From positions 1 to 13,843 of the forward strand of contig JAKSUU010000008.1 of the NCBI GenBank assembly GCA_024408695.1: 13,843 bases of DNA, in the 5' to 3' direction. The DNA comes from Coriobacteriales bacterium (GTDB lineage Bacteria > Actinomycetota > Coriobacteriia > Coriobacteriales > QAMH01). Position 1 is the first letter of the stretch, and the number at the start of each line of letters is the position of its first letter. Shown one piece after another: positions 13,546 to 13,843 of this stretch. The notes beneath the pieces are model-generated. The model saw only the letters and a list, made by a program, of their open reading frames with translations. It did not search any database and was not told where the DNA came from. The position numbers were made by a program, and so were the translations under genes.

Positions 13546-13843
13546 ATGTTTTTAGATGCACTTTTAGATGCACTTTTTGACAGCGCAAAGCTTTTTCCTT
13601 TTCTATACTTAACTTATTTATTTATGGAATGGATTGAGCATGCAGCAGGCGACAAATTTGTAGATAAACTCAAGGGCGCAAACAAGGTTGGTCCTTTAAT
13701 TGGGTCTGTGTTAGGTCTTATTCCACAGTGTGGGTTCAGTGGTGCAAGCGCAACCTTATACGCTCCACGAGTAATCTCTGTTGGCACATTAATTGCTGTT
13801 TTTCTTGCAACCAGCGACGAGATGCTTCCACTAATGTTAAGCG
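13546..13843 (+). CDS. Putative 10-TM manganese/heavy-metal exporter (C-terminus cut off)
   Basis: The first 99 residues of a polytopic membrane protein that runs off the right edge. YLFMEWIEH (25-33), then VGPLIGSVLGLIPQCGFSGASATLYAPR and VGTLIAVFLATSDEMLP, match the family listed as ArsP_2 or putative manganese transporter, formerly called arsenic efflux protein. The IPQCGFS and TSDEM segments are the parts I recognise. A good ribosome binding site, CGGAGAG, precedes the ATG, 30 bases after the mobA stop. The substrate is not settled even for the family as far as I know; manganese export is the current working label. It may be cotranscribed with mobA. Confidence 0.8.
   Translation, partial: MFLDALLDALFDSAKLFPFLYLTYLFMEWIEHAAGDKFVDKLKGANKVGPLIGSVLGLIPQCGFSGASATLYAPRVISVGTLIAVFLATSDEMLPLMLS
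13550..13573 (+). repeat. 12-base perfect tandem repeat at the start of the exporter gene
   Basis: TTTTAGATGCAC occurs twice in succession, in frame, giving the N-terminal peptide MFLDALLDALFD. A change in copy number would add or remove four residues without a frameshift. It is probably a small recent duplication. Confidence 0.75.

Noticed and set aside
1..13843. A hidden defence, toxin-antitoxin, phage or mobile system
   Set aside because: Every large frame belongs to a recognisable metabolic, transport or envelope family; there are no transposase, integrase, nuclease-helicase or repeat-array signs, and no terminal repeats or tRNA targets.

Overview
The window looks like ordinary housekeeping chromosome from a low-GC, anaerobic, probably actinobacterial (Coriobacteriia-like) organism. 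The inference rests on several things: strongly AT-rich intergenic DNA, an oxygen-sensitive class III ribonucleotide reductase with its activase, a type III glutamine synthetase, a GlfT2-type galactofuranosyltransferase, a Tat signal peptide, MobA (guanylation of molybdenum cofactor for DMSO-reductase-type enzymes), and at least two genes without a Shine-Dalgarno sequence. A Firmicutes host cannot be excluded. I see no phage, transposon, CRISPR, tRNA or rRNA sequence, and no intergenic gap longer than about 235 bases.

Left third (1-4402, minus strand). Three genes read leftwards: a cation diffusion facilitator, glutamine synthetase III, and a GCS2-type glutamate-cysteine ligase cut by the window edge. 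The last two both consume glutamate and lie 60 bases apart. The glutamine synthetase carries a four-cysteine cluster in a place where I do not remember one in the family. A short AT-only divergent region separates this block from a plus-strand PiT-type phosphate permease.

Middle (5532-10704, plus strand). A 233-base control region holds a pair of NrdR-type boxes 32 bases apart. Then come nrdD, a strong intrinsic terminator, nrdG, and 13 bases later a GlfT2-like glycosyltransferase. This puts deoxynucleotide synthesis for anaerobic growth next to a cell-surface glycan enzyme.

Right third (10686-13843). A minus-strand Tat-exported protein overlaps the end of the glycosyltransferase gene tail to tail. 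Its predicted mature N-terminus is a tryptophan, and its His/Asp residues match the zinc ligands of the phospholipase C / P1 nuclease fold. A perfect TATAAT box and an adjoining 7-4-7 dyad sit just upstream of it. Divergently, mobA is followed 30 bases later by a putative 10-TM manganese/heavy-metal exporter truncated by the window end.

I found no clear multi-gene undescribed system. The best leads are the exported zinc hydrolase with its likely operator, the cysteine insertion in glutamine synthetase III, and the symmetric NrdR site.
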